Below are positions 38,319 to 46,218 of a stretch of 64,000 bases of DNA, piece by piece. The notes beneath the pieces were generated by a model. It worked only from the letters and a program-made list of their open reading frames with translations. It was not told the origin of the DNA and searched no databases. Location: positions 1,054,001 through 1,118,000 of the forward strand of contig NC_010545.1 in assembly GCF_000069945.1 (NCBI RefSeq), in the 5' to 3' direction. The translations under genes were made by a program, and so were the position numbers. Every line of letters begins with the position of its first letter. Within the stretch, counting starts at the first letter, position 1. The stretch is from Corynebacterium urealyticum DSM 7109. GTDB taxonomy: Bacteria; Actinomycetota; Actinomycetes; Mycobacteriales; Mycobacteriaceae.

Positions 38319-38996
38319 CTAGACGCGCGGCAGCTGCGAAACGCCCTCGGGTGGAAGGCCTGCGACGTTAGCCAACACATTTGCGAAGGCCTGGACATGA
38401 CCTACCAGGTCGACGCCCGTCGCAGTCCAGGATGCGCGCATCTCCAGCTGGAAAGCGCGCGGTGGGCCACCGATTTCGCCATAACGCACGGAGGCGGTGG
38501 AGGTGACGGTGCCACCGAGGTCGGAATACTCGGCGCCCGGGCCTCCGAGTTCCTCGGTGAGCCAGTCCCACGCGACCTCGGGGAGTAGCGGGTCGGAGGC
38601 GACGTCGGCGTCCATGTCGGCTTGGATATAGGCGACCATGCGCATCTTGGCGCCCTGCCACGGTTCCTCGCCGTGCGGGTCGTGGAGGAGAATGAGTCGG
38701 CCGAAGGCATCCCCGGCGGCCACTGTGCCATCTGGCTCCTCTTGCGAGGCGATGCGGTCGGCTAGATCCACCTGGCTGATCTCAAGTCCGATCGCGTGGC
38801 TCAGCGGCGCGAGGTTACGAGGGGGCCGAATCTCCGCGATGGTGATGCCTGAGCGCAGGGGCGCCTCGGACATCGACTTCACGGCGTGCTCGAAATACTC
38901 CGGCGTCTGTTCCGGCTCCGACTCGGGGGTGCGGACGCCAAGCGCGGTCGCTCCCGGGCGCTGGTGATTGTCTTTCGCGTTGTTCAGCTCATTCAC
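38319..38996 (-). CDS. DUF3000 family protein
   Basis: 225-residue actinobacterial cytoplasmic protein, always near hemE in this group. The conserved core runs from PEYFEHAVKSMSEAPLRSGITIAEIRPPRNLAPLSHAIG to the C-terminal VGHVQAFANVLANVAGLPPEGVSQLP. No catalytic motif recognised; function unknown. Start GTG at 38996. Divergent from hemE with 116 bases between. Confidence 0.85.
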   Translation of the reverse strand: MNELNNAKDNHQRPGATALGVRTPESEPEQTPEYFEHAVKSMSEAPLRSGITIAEIRPPRNLAPLSHAIGLEISQVDLADRIASQEEPDGTVAAGDAFGRLILLHDPHGEEPWQGAKMRMVAYIQADMDADVASDPLLPEVAWDWLTEELGGPGAEYSDLGGTVTSTASVRYGEIGGPPRAFQLEMRASWTATGVDLVGHVQAFANVLANVAGLPPEGVSQLPRV

Positions 38997-39112
38997 AATG
39001 TCTAAACCTAGCCTTTAAGGTTTTTGGTGGGGCGCGCCACGCCGTTGGACACCCAATAAGGCAGCCATCGCCACCTGCCGGTTATTTGCTAATAGCTGGC
39101 ATAATGGGGGCC

Positions 39113-40225
39113 ATGACTAATGAGTTGTTGACGCCTGATCTCGCTGCAGCCTCCGCTGCCCGACGCGCCGATGCGGACGCCCCGTATCTGGCAGCCGTGC
39201 GCGGCGACAAGCCATCCCGCCGCCCCGTGTGGATGATGCGCCAAGCCGGCCGCTCCTTGCCGGAATACCGGAAGGTTCGCGAGGGCATCCCAATGCTTGA
39301 TTCTTGCTTCATGCCAGACCTGCTTGCCGAGATCACGATGCAGCCAGTTATTCGCCACGATGCCGACGCCGCGATTCTGTTCAGCGACATCGTGGTCCCA
39401 CTGAAGGCCGCCGGGATGGACGTCGAGATCGTCGCTGGGCGCGGTCCAGTCATGGGGGAGGCGGTTCGAACCAGCGAACAGATCGCGAATATCCCGGATC
39501 TCGAGCCCGACCAGCTCGGCCCGATTGTGGAGGGCATCGAACAGATCCTCGAGCGCCTGCGTACGGACCAGGTTCTCATTGGCTTTGCTGGGGCTCCGTT
39601 CACGGTGGCTAGCTACCTGATCGAGGGTGGGCCGTCGAAGAATCATGAGGTCACCAAGGCGATGATGTACGCCGAGCCACAGTTGTGGCATGCGCTCATG
39701 GAGAAGCTCAGCCCGATGATCGCCCACTTCCTCCAGGCCCAAATTGAGGCCGGTGTTGACGCGATCCAGCTTTTCGACTCCTGGGCAGGCTTCCTCACCG
39801 CCCGCGACTACCGGGAATACGTCGCCCCGTATTCCCAGAAGATCCTCGACGCAGTGCGGCCGTACGGGATCCCAATGACTCACTTCGGTGTGGGCACTGG
39901 CGAGTTGCTGGTCGACCTGGCGAAGGTTGGCCCGGATGTGGTGGGAGTGGATTGGCGCGTGCCAATGAACGTCGCCGCGAAGCGGGTGCAGCAAGCGCTG
40001 CCAGACCAGACTCCGAAGGCATATCAGGGAAACCTCGACCCGGCTGTGCTCTTTGCAGGCCGTGACGTGATCCGCGAGCACGTGAAGCGGATCGCCGCCG
40101 AGGCTTACGAGGCCATCGAACTGGGCTACTCCCGCGGCCACATCTTTAACCTTGGTCACGGAGTGATGCCCCACACGGACGCCGACGCCATCACCGCAGC
40201 CTTCGAGGAGGTTCACAACTCATGA
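39113..40225 (+). CDS. hemE: Uroporphyrinogen decarboxylase
   Basis: Decarboxylates uroporphyrinogen III to coproporphyrinogen III in haem synthesis. The 370 residues carry both signature sites: RPVWMMRQAGRSLPEYR near the N-terminus and GFAGAPFTVASYLIEGG in the middle, and the conserved D in FSDI. A -10-like CATAAT ends about 8-10 bases before the ATG at 39113, so the message is probably leaderless; in-frame ATG 39104 is less likely. The stop overlaps the hemY start by four bases (ATGA). Confidence 0.96.
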   Translation: MTNELLTPDLAAASAARRADADAPYLAAVRGDKPSRRPVWMMRQAGRSLPEYRKVREGIPMLDSCFMPDLLAEITMQPVIRHDADAAILFSDIVVPLKAAGMDVEIVAGRGPVMGEAVRTSEQIANIPDLEPDQLGPIVEGIEQILERLRTDQVLIGFAGAPFTVASYLIEGGPSKNHEVTKAMMYAEPQLWHALMEKLSPMIAHFLQAQIEAGVDAIQLFDSWAGFLTARDYREYVAPYSQKILDAVRPYGIPMTHFGVGTGELLVDLAKVGPDVVGVDWRVPMNVAAKRVQQALPDQTPKAYQGNLDPAVLFAGRDVIREHVKRIAAEAYEAIELGYSRGHIFNLGHGVMPHTDADAITAAFEEVHNS

Positions 40226-41625
40226 CCACGGCGCGAAAGCCACGCATTGCCGTCATCGGTGGCGGGATCGCCGGAGTCAGCGCGGCCTGGCAGCTCCGCC
40301 AACAGCTGGGGGATCGCGCCCAGCTGATGCTTGCTGAGGCTTATGGGCGCCTGGGCGGGAAGTTGAAGACGGTGCGTTTTTCCACCGGCCCCGTGGATAT
40401 GGGCGCGGAGGCATTCTTGAGCTTCGACCAGCAGTTCATGGAGCTGATCGACAAGCTGGGAATGAGTTCCGAGTTACGCACCCCCTCTACGGCACGCTCC
40501 TCCTTCCTGGTGGATGGCACATTCGTTGACATCCCGCGGGAGACCCTGATGGGCATTCCAGTCTCTGCCGACGTGGCATCCGAGGTGCTCAGCCCCGCGG
40601 AGGCAGCCCGGCTCGACGCCGAGCGGGACGGCCAGCCGATGACGTGGAACGCGGGTGATGACACCACCGTTGGCGCTCTGGTTGAGGCCCGGTTGGGCAA
40701 GGCCGTGGTGGATAAGCTGGTCTCGCCGCTACTGGGTGGGGTGTATTCCTGTAGCGCCTATGACCTCGGCGTGCGTGCCACCCTGCCACAGCTGGCGGAG
40801 GCATTGGATCGTGCAGGTGAGGGAGGTCAGGCTTTCTTCCTGCTCGACGTCGTGGAGGAGTTGCTCGCGAAGCGCCGGGCCACGGCGGTTGGTGGTGGGG
40901 GATCGCCATTCCGTTCCTTCGACAAGGGCTACCGCAGCCTGATCGAAGAGATGATGCGCCAAGCTGACCCTGAACTGATCCTGAACTCCGCTGTCGAGGA
41001 GCTCGGCAGGACGTCGGATGGCCGGTGGGTCATCGACCCACTGGGGACGGTGGACGCCGTCGTCGTCGCGACCTCTGCGCCAACCGCGTCGGTCATCTTG
41101 CAGGACGCTGCGCCTGCGGCCGCGGAGGCGTTGGGCAGCGTAGAACTCTCGAGCTCGGCGGTGGTGGGGATGCGTTTCGCCTCCGACCACGGTATCCCGG
41201 AGCGCTCCGGCGTGTTGCTGGGCTCTAACTCAGGCACCGCAGCGAAGGCCTTCACCTTCAGCTCGAAGAAGTGGCCGCATCTCGCCCAGGGCGGTGGAGC
41301 CTTCGTCCGCGCCTCCTTCGGAACCAAGGACGAACCCTGGTACGTCGACGCGAGTGACAGGGCTCTGTTGGCTTATGCTCTGGAGGATCTGGAGCGGGTC
41401 ACAGGCGAGCGGAAAACTCCGGAGGAAATCTTCGTGCAGCGCTGGCACGGTGGGATCCCGTGTTACGGGGTTCACCATTCCGAAAAGATGTCCCGGGTCT
41501 TGGAGGACGTTGCCGGGGTTCCTCGTCTCGCGGTGGCTGGTTCGATGCTACGCGGGGTTGGGGTGCCGGCTACCGTTGCGTCCGGGGTCGCTGCGGCAGA
41601 TAAGATTATCGCCGACTTGGGCTAA
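40222..41625 (+). CDS. hemY: Coproporphyrinogen III / protoporphyrinogen oxidase (HemY/CgoX)
   Basis: FAD-dependent oxidase of haem synthesis. The 467 residues begin with the FAD motif IAVIGGGIAGVSAAWQL (10-26) and show the GRLGGKLKT and C-terminal GVPATVASGVAAADKI blocks of the HemY family. In Gram-positive bacteria this enzyme oxidises coproporphyrinogen III and haem is then made through coproporphyrin by HemH and HemQ. Coupled to hemE by an ATGA overlap. No hemQ follows: a terminator and msrB come next. Confidence 0.92.
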   Translation: MTTARKPRIAVIGGGIAGVSAAWQLRQQLGDRAQLMLAEAYGRLGGKLKTVRFSTGPVDMGAEAFLSFDQQFMELIDKLGMSSELRTPSTARSSFLVDGTFVDIPRETLMGIPVSADVASEVLSPAEAARLDAERDGQPMTWNAGDDTTVGALVEARLGKAVVDKLVSPLLGGVYSCSAYDLGVRATLPQLAEALDRAGEGGQAFFLLDVVEELLAKRRATAVGGGGSPFRSFDKGYRSLIEEMMRQADPELILNSAVEELGRTSDGRWVIDPLGTVDAVVVATSAPTASVILQDAAPAAAEALGSVELSSSAVVGMRFASDHGIPERSGVLLGSNSGTAAKAFTFSSKKWPHLAQGGGAFVRASFGTKDEPWYVDASDRALLAYALEDLERVTGERKTPEEIFVQRWHGGIPCYGVHHSEKMSRVLEDVAGVPRLAVAGSMLRGVGVPATVASGVAAADKIIADLG

Positions 41626-41667
41626 GGCCCACGTTGCGCGACTACGCGGCAGCAGTGAGCGCATTAA

Positions 41668-41710
41668 GCCGGGTGCAACTCCCTCAATGGAGTTGCACCC
41701 GGCTTCTTTC
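41668..41710. terminator. Strong terminator after hemEY
   Basis: Perfect 15-bp stem (41668-41682 with 41689-41703), loop CTCAAT, followed by TTCTTTCT. It ends the hemE-hemY transcript and faces the convergent msrB gene. Confidence 0.92.
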
Positions 41711-41730
41711 TGCTCGGGCGGCCGTTTGCT

Positions 41731-42141
41731 CTAAAGCTCGCGGGGCTCGAGAGTCAGCGCGATGCTGTTGATGCAGTAGCGTAGGTCGGTGGGGGTGTCG
41801 TAGCCCTCGCCCTCGAAGACATGACCCAGGTGGCCATGGCAGGTCGCGCAGAGAACCTCCACGCGACGCATACCGAGGCTCAAGTCCTCCCGCAGAACAA
41901 CCGCATCGCTGTCAGCTGGGTCGAAGAAGCTCGGCCAGCCACATCCGGAGTGGAATTTCTCCGAGGAGCGGAAGATCTCGGAGCCACAGCCGCGGCAACG
42001 GTATACCCCCTCAGTTTCGGTATCGACGTATTCGCCGGTGTGCGGGCGCTCGGTGCCGGCCAGGCGCAGCACCTGAAACTCCTCGGGATTGAGGCGCTGG
42101 CGCCACTGCTCGGCGGAAAGATTCTGGAAATCTTCGGTCAT
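41731..42141 (-). CDS. msrB: Peptide-methionine (R)-S-oxide reductase MsrB
   Basis: Reduces methionine-R-sulfoxide in proteins. The 136 residues have the structural zinc cysteines C49/C52 (CRGC) and C98/C101 (CATC), the GCGWPSFF block with C67 and the catalytic C123 in RYCINS. Start ATG at 42141 by family length; the frame extends to 42366 but overlaps aftC. Eleven bases downstream of aftC on the same strand, the same pair as in mycobacteria. Confidence 0.96.
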   Translation of the reverse strand: MTEDFQNLSAEQWRQRLNPEEFQVLRLAGTERPHTGEYVDTETEGVYRCRGCGSEIFRSSEKFHSGCGWPSFFDPADSDAVVLREDLSLGMRRVEVLCATCHGHLGHVFEGEGYDTPTDLRYCINSIALTLEPREL

Positions 42142-42152
42142 TGGAAAAAGAT

Positions 42153-43496
42153 TTACCTTTCCAGGCTTGGGTTTTTGTTCTCGTCTGCCGGCTTGCGGTG
42201 CCGTCCACTCAAGGTTGGCGGGGTGGAACGGTTGAGCAACCAGATCAGTGCAGTGATTGAAATGCTGACGAGCAGCAGCATCCAGCCTACGGTGCCGCGT
42301 AGCGTTTCGAAGATGCGCCCAGCCCAGAACCATCGATCCGAATACCAGCTGTCGATAGCCAGGCAAAGGTAGACCCCCAGCCAGGCGACTGGATTATGCA
42401 CTGTCGACCGGCGAAGGAAGGCAGTGAAGAGAAGCGGAACGATAAGCAGCGAATAGTACATCTGCCCCAGGGAACTGACGAGGAACACCCCGATCAGCAG
42501 CAGGGAAGAAGTCGTGAACGCCCACATCACGCGATCCTCGTGACGAGTGGAACGGCGCCACGGCAACAGGGTGAAAGCGCCGATAAGGACGAGTACCGCG
42601 GCGAGAATGCGCCACAACCAAATCGTTGCAGCGCTGGCACCGAAGTACACACCGACACCGACGATCGAGGAGTTCGCGAAGTCACGGACCTCGCCGAGGT
42701 AGGGCACAAGATGATCGACGAAGCCCTGGGGTTCAGCCATCAACACCCACCCCACAACGTTGCAGACGATAGGCAGAAGGAGGGCCGCAGCCAGGCTTAG
42801 CCACTGACGTCGAAAGAAGGGAAGAAACAGCAGGACGATGAACTGGGGCTTGATCGTGATCGCGAGCCCCAGCGCGAGACCGCTGATTACTTGGGAGGAG
42901 ACGCCGTCGCGTAGGAGGAAGTACAGGAAGAGCGTGGCCAAGAGCAGGAGCACACCGTTGATATTCGCGAAAAGCAGGTTGTTTTTTACAGCCTCGGTGT
43001 TGAATACGGCGATGATGCTCAGCGGCCACAGCGCGCCGGAAAGGGAGCCCAGCCAGGTCTCCGACCAGCCACGGGCGGTGTAGATGATGTGGCTCAAAAG
43101 CCCCAGGGCAATCACGATCGCGATGGCGTTGCCGAAGACATATAGCGCCCGCGCTGCTTCAAAACTGCCGAGGGCCGACAGTGGGCTCAGGAGCATCGTC
43201 CCGCCCGGAAGGTAGAGATAGTGCGGGTCTGTGGTGGTGTAGTCCTCGGAATACACGGGAACACCCGACCAGAAGCGGTTGAGGGCCTCCCAGACTGTGG
43301 TGAAATCGTCCGTTGTGCCACTCTCGTAGGAAGCCCAAATCTTATGCAGGGCAGTGAGGATCGCCAGAGGCCACAGCGCCCAACTTATCCACGGGAAGCG
43401 CTCATCGAAGCGGCTCATGCTTGCACTGCCGCGCCGAGGCTCGTCCGGGGCCGGTGACGCGGAAAAGGGCGCTGGGGAAGTGGCAGAGAGGCTCAT
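42153..43496 (-). CDS. aftC: Alpha-(1->3)-arabinofuranosyltransferase AftC (GT-C fold)
   Basis: Polytopic glycosyltransferase adding branching alpha-1,3-arabinofuranose to cell-wall arabinan from decaprenyl-phosphoarabinose. From ATG 43496 it has 447 residues and about ten to twelve membrane segments, with the DUF2029/GT87 features: an acidic extracytoplasmic loop after the first helix (YESGTTDDFTTVWEALNRF), the YLYLPGGTMLLSPLSALGSFEAARALYV block and KPQFIVLL. Position next to msrB matches Rv2673-Rv2674 and C. glutamicum, which supports AftC over another GT87 mannosyltransferase. Confidence 0.82.
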   Translation of the reverse strand: MSLSATSPAPFSASPAPDEPRRGSASMSRFDERFPWISWALWPLAILTALHKIWASYESGTTDDFTTVWEALNRFWSGVPVYSEDYTTTDPHYLYLPGGTMLLSPLSALGSFEAARALYVFGNAIAIVIALGLLSHIIYTARGWSETWLGSLSGALWPLSIIAVFNTEAVKNNLLFANINGVLLLLATLFLYFLLRDGVSSQVISGLALGLAITIKPQFIVLLFLPFFRRQWLSLAAALLLPIVCNVVGWVLMAEPQGFVDHLVPYLGEVRDFANSSIVGVGVYFGASAATIWLWRILAAVLVLIGAFTLLPWRRSTRHEDRVMWAFTTSSLLLIGVFLVSSLGQMYYSLLIVPLLFTAFLRRSTVHNPVAWLGVYLCLAIDSWYSDRWFWAGRIFETLRGTVGWMLLLVSISITALIWLLNRSTPPTLSGRHRKPADENKNPSLER

Positions 43497-43567
43497 GGTG
43501 TCTTCGAGAATATCTTGGGGATATGAGAAAAGAGGCAACAGTGTGAATACTGCTGCCTCTTCTTATA

Positions 43568-43643
43568 TGGAGCGGATGACGAGACTCGAACTCGCGACCC
43601 TCACCTTGGCAAGGTGATGCGCTACCAACTGCGCTACATCCGC
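43568..43643 (-). tRNA. tRNA-Gly(GCC), copy 1
   Basis: Cloverleaf on the minus strand: acceptor GCGGATG/CATCCGC, D-loop AGCGCAGTTGGTAGCGCA, anticodon loop TTGCCAA (GCC), T-loop GTTCGAGTC. CCA is encoded. Part of the 179-bp duplicated block with copy 1 of tRNA-Val. Confidence 0.97.
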
Positions 43644-43674
43644 GTGCGAACTCACCGTTAAGGTGAACTCACCG

Positions 43675-43746
43675 TGCGCGATACTGGGATCGAACCAGTG
43701 ACCCCTTCCGTGTCGGGGAAGTGCTCTACCGCTGAGCTAATCGCGC
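43675..43746 (-). tRNA. tRNA-Val(GAC), copy 1
   Basis: Acceptor GCGCGAT/ATCGCGC with discriminator A, D-arm AGCTCAGCGGTAGAGC, anticodon loop CCGACAC (GAC), T-arm CTGGTTCGATCCCAG. CCA is not encoded. The spacer toward tRNA-Gly holds a small hairpin (CTCACC/GGTGA) that may aid processing. Confidence 0.97.
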
Positions 43747-43780
43747 TAGCTTTCAAGTTCAGCCGTGGTGGCGAACTGAG

Positions 43781-43852
43781 AGGTGGAAACGGGAATCGAA
43801 CCCGTGTAGACGGTTTTGCAGACCGTTGCCTAAGCCACTCAGCCATTCCACC
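43781..43852 (-). tRNA. tRNA-Cys(GCA)
   Basis: Acceptor GGTGGAA/TTCCACC, anticodon loop CTGCAAA (GCA) closed by ACGGT/ACCGT, T-arm ACGGGTTCGATTCCCGT. CCA is not encoded. Single copy between the two duplicated Gly-Val pairs. Confidence 0.97.
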
Positions 43853-43905
43853 GTGGCGTGAAACCCGCCTGATGTGGTGATCCTCCACGCAGGGTAGAGA
43901 ATACC

Positions 43906-43981
43906 TGGAGCGGATGACGAGACTCGAACTCGCGACCCTCACCTTGGCAAGGTGATGCGCTACCAACTGCGCTACATCCGC
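43906..43981 (-). tRNA. tRNA-Gly(GCC), copy 2
   Basis: Sequence identical to copy 1, CCA encoded. Belongs to repeat unit B. Confidence 0.97.
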
Positions 43982-44012
43982 GTGCGAACTCACCGTTAAG
44001 GTGAACTCACCG

Positions 44013-44084
44013 TGCGCGATACTGGGATCGAACCAGTGACCCCTTCCGTGTCGGGGAAGTGCTCTACCGCTGAGCTAATCGCGC
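44013..44084 (-). tRNA. tRNA-Val(GAC), copy 2
   Basis: Identical to copy 1; no encoded CCA. Spacer of 18 bases to the third tRNA-Gly upstream in the transcript. Confidence 0.97.
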
Positions 44085-44102
44085 GGTCCTCTAAAATAAG
44101 AG

Positions 44103-44178
44103 TGGAGCGGATGACGAGACTCGAACTCGCGACCCTCACCTTGGCAAGGTGATGCGCTACCAACTGCGCTACATCCGC
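44103..44178 (-). tRNA. tRNA-Gly(GCC), copy 3
   Basis: Identical to copies 1 and 2, CCA encoded. First gene of the minus-strand tRNA transcript Gly-Val-Gly-Cys-Val-Gly. Confidence 0.97.
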
Positions 44179-44494
44179 ATTGCACAAGCTTTCACTGAGA
44201 ATCTACGATTCGTCGGTTGCAAGCTGTGCTGCAGCACTAAACGATAGTCAATGGTGTGCGAAGCAACAAATCGCCAGGTGTAGGGCTGAAAATCGCGTTG
44301 GCTTAAAGTCACTTCGTTGTTATTTGCCTGCCGTTGTTGCTTTGGATGCGGACGTTTTAGACGCCGTTGGCGCACTGTGGGGTGCCAAGTGGTCGCGGTG
44401 GGGCGCCGCGGGCTGGTAAGTATCGCGCTGAATGCGGTTGTGGCCTGCAGGTTTTGGAAAAAATTATGGAGCTAGGCTAGATTATGTGCTGCTA
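44179..44494. other. Intergenic region between divergent tRNA transcripts
   Basis: No coding gene supported in these 316 bases. On the minus strand a TAGATT hexamer (44200-44205) about 20 bases before tRNA-Gly is a candidate -10. On the plus strand TTGGAA (44454-44459), an 18-base spacer and TAGATT (44478-44483) make a good promoter for tRNA-Val(CAC). Nothing else recognised. Confidence 0.5.
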
Positions 44495-44566
44495 GGTCCT
44501 ATAGCTCAGTGGGAGAGCACTTCGTTCACACCGAAGGGGTCACTGGTTCAATCCCAGTTAGGACCA
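44495..44566 (+). tRNA. tRNA-Val(CAC)
   Basis: Acceptor GGTCCTA/TAGGACC, discriminator A, anticodon loop TTCACAC (CAC) closed by CTTCG/CGAAG, T-arm CTGGTTCAATCCCAG. CCA is not encoded. It is followed by a terminator and then the insertion sequence. Confidence 0.97.
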
Positions 44567-44576
44567 CGGTTGTTAA

Positions 44577-44608
44577 GGGGCCGGTCGTCAGTGACCGGCT
44601 CCTTTTTT
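44577..44608 (+). terminator. Terminator after tRNA-Val(CAC)
   Basis: GGGGCCGGTC pairs with GACCGGCTCC and is followed by six T. It ends the tRNA-Val transcript 26 bases before the insertion sequence. Confidence 0.9.
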
Positions 44609-44626
44609 GTATCGAATGTCCCCTGG

Positions 44627-44634
44627 TGTAGAGG
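44627..44634. repeat. Left 8-bp target site duplication of the IS
   Basis: TGTAGAGG, repeated exactly at 46041-46048 on the other side of the element. Eight bases is the usual duplication for the IS256 group. Confidence 0.9.
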
Positions 44635-44687
44635 GGGTTAAGTAGCAAAAAGTGTGTCTGCCCGGCGTGTCGCCGGGTGGGCCCTTT

Positions 44688-45938
44688 TTATCTCATGGGC
44701 CCTTTCCGGATTCCTATGTTGTGTTGGTATTCGGTTGGGATAGCGTTGTCGTAGAAGGCTGGTCGTCCTGTTTCGTGGTCGGCTTTGTTGTGGTCTTCTG
44801 GGACAAGATCGTTGACTTTGGCGAGTTGATCTTGTCCGTAATTGCACTGCCTGGCGATCTTTAGCAGGTCGTCAGGCAGCTGCGTTTTCGAGTGCAGGTA
44901 CCACTCGAGCATTTTGCGTTGGCGTTCCCCGGATCTGCCGCGGTGGGCATCGGCGATGCGTTTGAGTTGGGCGTTGATGCCGCCTTCCAGACTGTTTGTT
45001 GTTGATGCCCAGCGCTGTGGTTCGAGTGCTTCTGGTGGGGGCTGCAGGTAGGTAAACAGCCATCCTTTCCGTGAGAGGTGCAGCAGGGAGTTGTATGCCT
45101 TGCGAACTCGCAGGTGGGTCCATTCCCACTGTTTATTCAGGGTGCGGCGTTCTTTGGGGAGGGGTGTTTTTTCGTTGAGGAATGCTTTGAATACCTGTCC
45201 GAAGTCATGCAGACGCAGCGTCCACTCCCGTGCCTGGTCGAGTGTGGTGATACGGGTCAGTTTCAACGCCAGGGCGTAGATGGCTTTGCCGGCGTCGGTG
45301 CGTGGACGCGATGTGGTGTAGCGACGGATGACGCGTTGGGCATGGACAAGGCAGCGTTGAATCCGTGTGTTGGGCCAGCAGGCTTTGATTGCTGAGTAGG
45401 CGCCTTGGCCACCGTCGAGGACAACGCATAGTGGTGGGGCGATGTTTTTGAGTAGTTGGGTGTAGGCGTGGGCGGTTTCGCGTTGTGTCCAGTGCCATGC
45501 GATGACGTGGTCGTGGCTGGCCGCCACAAGTAAGCAGCCCGCGTCGGTGTAGGTGCCGTCGATGAAGATCTGGTCGTAGACCCGGTTGGGGTCCGGGGTG
45601 TGAGGGACATTGATGAGCCAGAATGGTTCGAATTTACGGTCCAGTGTCCAGCGTGAGCAGCCGACTTCCGAGGCGATGCGAGTCAGTGGTGCTGTCGTAG
45701 TGACGTAGCGGTGAAATGTTGTGAAGTCGCGGGCCAGTGCTTGATCTTTGCGGTGTCGTGTTGTTGAGCATCCGCAGTCAGGGTTTTTGCACCGCCATCT
45801 GGTTGTTCCTTTGGTTGTGGTGCCGTTTTTCTTCATGTGCCCAGTACATATAGGGCATCGGGGTCTGTTTGGAGTCACCCAGAAAGACAACCAAGCCGCT
45901 GATACCACATGCAGGAGCCATTCCGGTGGATTGGACAA
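44688..45938 (-). CDS. IS1249-family transposase
   Basis: 416-residue DDE transposase. The N-terminal zinc ribbon has C28/C31 (CPIC) and C50/C55/C57. The catalytic triad is D127 (FIDGTY), D175 (VVLDGGQGAYSAI, followed by RCLVHAQR) and E318 (TTNSLEGG), the IS256-type spacing. Full length, no stop or frameshift. The first possible start is TTG at 45938, without a clear ribosome binding site and directly beside a large hairpin, which suggests expression is kept low. Confidence 0.92.
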   Translation of the reverse strand: MSNPPEWLLHVVSAAWLSFWVTPNRPRCPICTGHMKKNGTTTKGTTRWRCKNPDCGCSTTRHRKDQALARDFTTFHRYVTTTAPLTRIASEVGCSRWTLDRKFEPFWLINVPHTPDPNRVYDQIFIDGTYTDAGCLLVAASHDHVIAWHWTQRETAHAYTQLLKNIAPPLCVVLDGGQGAYSAIKACWPNTRIQRCLVHAQRVIRRYTTSRPRTDAGKAIYALALKLTRITTLDQAREWTLRLHDFGQVFKAFLNEKTPLPKERRTLNKQWEWTHLRVRKAYNSLLHLSRKGWLFTYLQPPPEALEPQRWASTTNSLEGGINAQLKRIADAHRGRSGERQRKMLEWYLHSKTQLPDDLLKIARQCNYGQDQLAKVNDLVPEDHNKADHETGRPAFYDNAIPTEYQHNIGIRKGPMR

Positions 45939-45939
45939 G

Positions 45940-45982
45940 AAACGGGCCTGAATAAGGTCTGGAACCTTATATAAGCCCGTTT
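45940..45982. promoter_or_regulatory. Hairpin at the transposase start
   Basis: AAACGGGC (45940-45947) pairs with GCCCGTTT (45975-45982), and inside it ATAAGGT (45952-45958) pairs with ACCTTAT (45964-45970). In a message entering from outside the element it would sit immediately 5' of the start codon and could hide it. Confidence 0.6.
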
Positions 45983-46040
45983 TATGCGGCCTGACCAGCA
46001 GATAGGCTGAAAATCAGACACACTTTTTGCTACTTAACCC

Positions 46041-46048
46041 TGTAGAGG
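46041..46048. repeat. Right 8-bp target site duplication of the IS
   Basis: TGTAGAGG, identical to 44627-44634. Confidence 0.9.
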
Positions 46049-46218
46049 GGCGGCTGGTGGCTTCAACTACTTGTCTGAAGATCTCTAACAAGGAGCGGCT
46101 GCGCTCGACCTGGGGTGAGCAGCCAGGGGTACGCTCGGGCGGAGAACAGTTCGCGGGAACTTAATCGGGCGATTGTCCGACTATCTATATCGGACCCGAA
46201 CATTAATGGAAGGTGAAG

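Larger units (their letters stand above)
43568..43746 (-). repeat. 179-bp direct repeat unit A (tRNA-Gly plus tRNA-Val)
   Basis: Identical base for base to 43906-44084, including the 31-base spacer between the tRNAs. The two units are separated by tRNA-Cys. Confidence 0.95.
43906..44084 (-). repeat. 179-bp direct repeat unit B (tRNA-Gly plus tRNA-Val)
   Basis: Perfect copy of 43568-43746. Perfect identity including the non-functional spacer implies recent duplication or ongoing gene conversion. Confidence 0.95.
44635..46040 (-). mobile_element. Complete IS1249-type insertion sequence (IS256 group)
   Basis: 1406-bp element bounded by perfect 26-bp inverted repeats (44635-44660 and 46015-46040, tips GGGTTAAGTAGC) and an 8-bp target duplication TGTAGAGG. 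It carries one transposase gene with all catalytic residues. Intact ends and perfect target duplication indicate a recent and probably still active insertion. It lies just after the tRNA-Val terminator and before the copC promoter region. Confidence 0.93.

Noticed and set aside
41821..42372. 183-codon plus-strand frame opposite msrB
   Set aside because: Antisense to MsrB, whose zinc and catalytic cysteines are all present on the minus strand.
43658..44187. Short open frames over the tRNA array
   Set aside because: They coincide exactly with tRNA genes and repeat because the tRNAs repeat.
44180..44419. 79-codon plus-strand frame between tRNA genes
   Set aside because: No ribosome binding site, no similarity to a known family, and composition like non-coding DNA.
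44635..46040. Possible composite transposon or genomic island bounded by tRNA genes
   Set aside because: Only a single IS with its own target duplication is present; no second copy, integrase or attachment-site repeat of a tRNA 3' end is seen.
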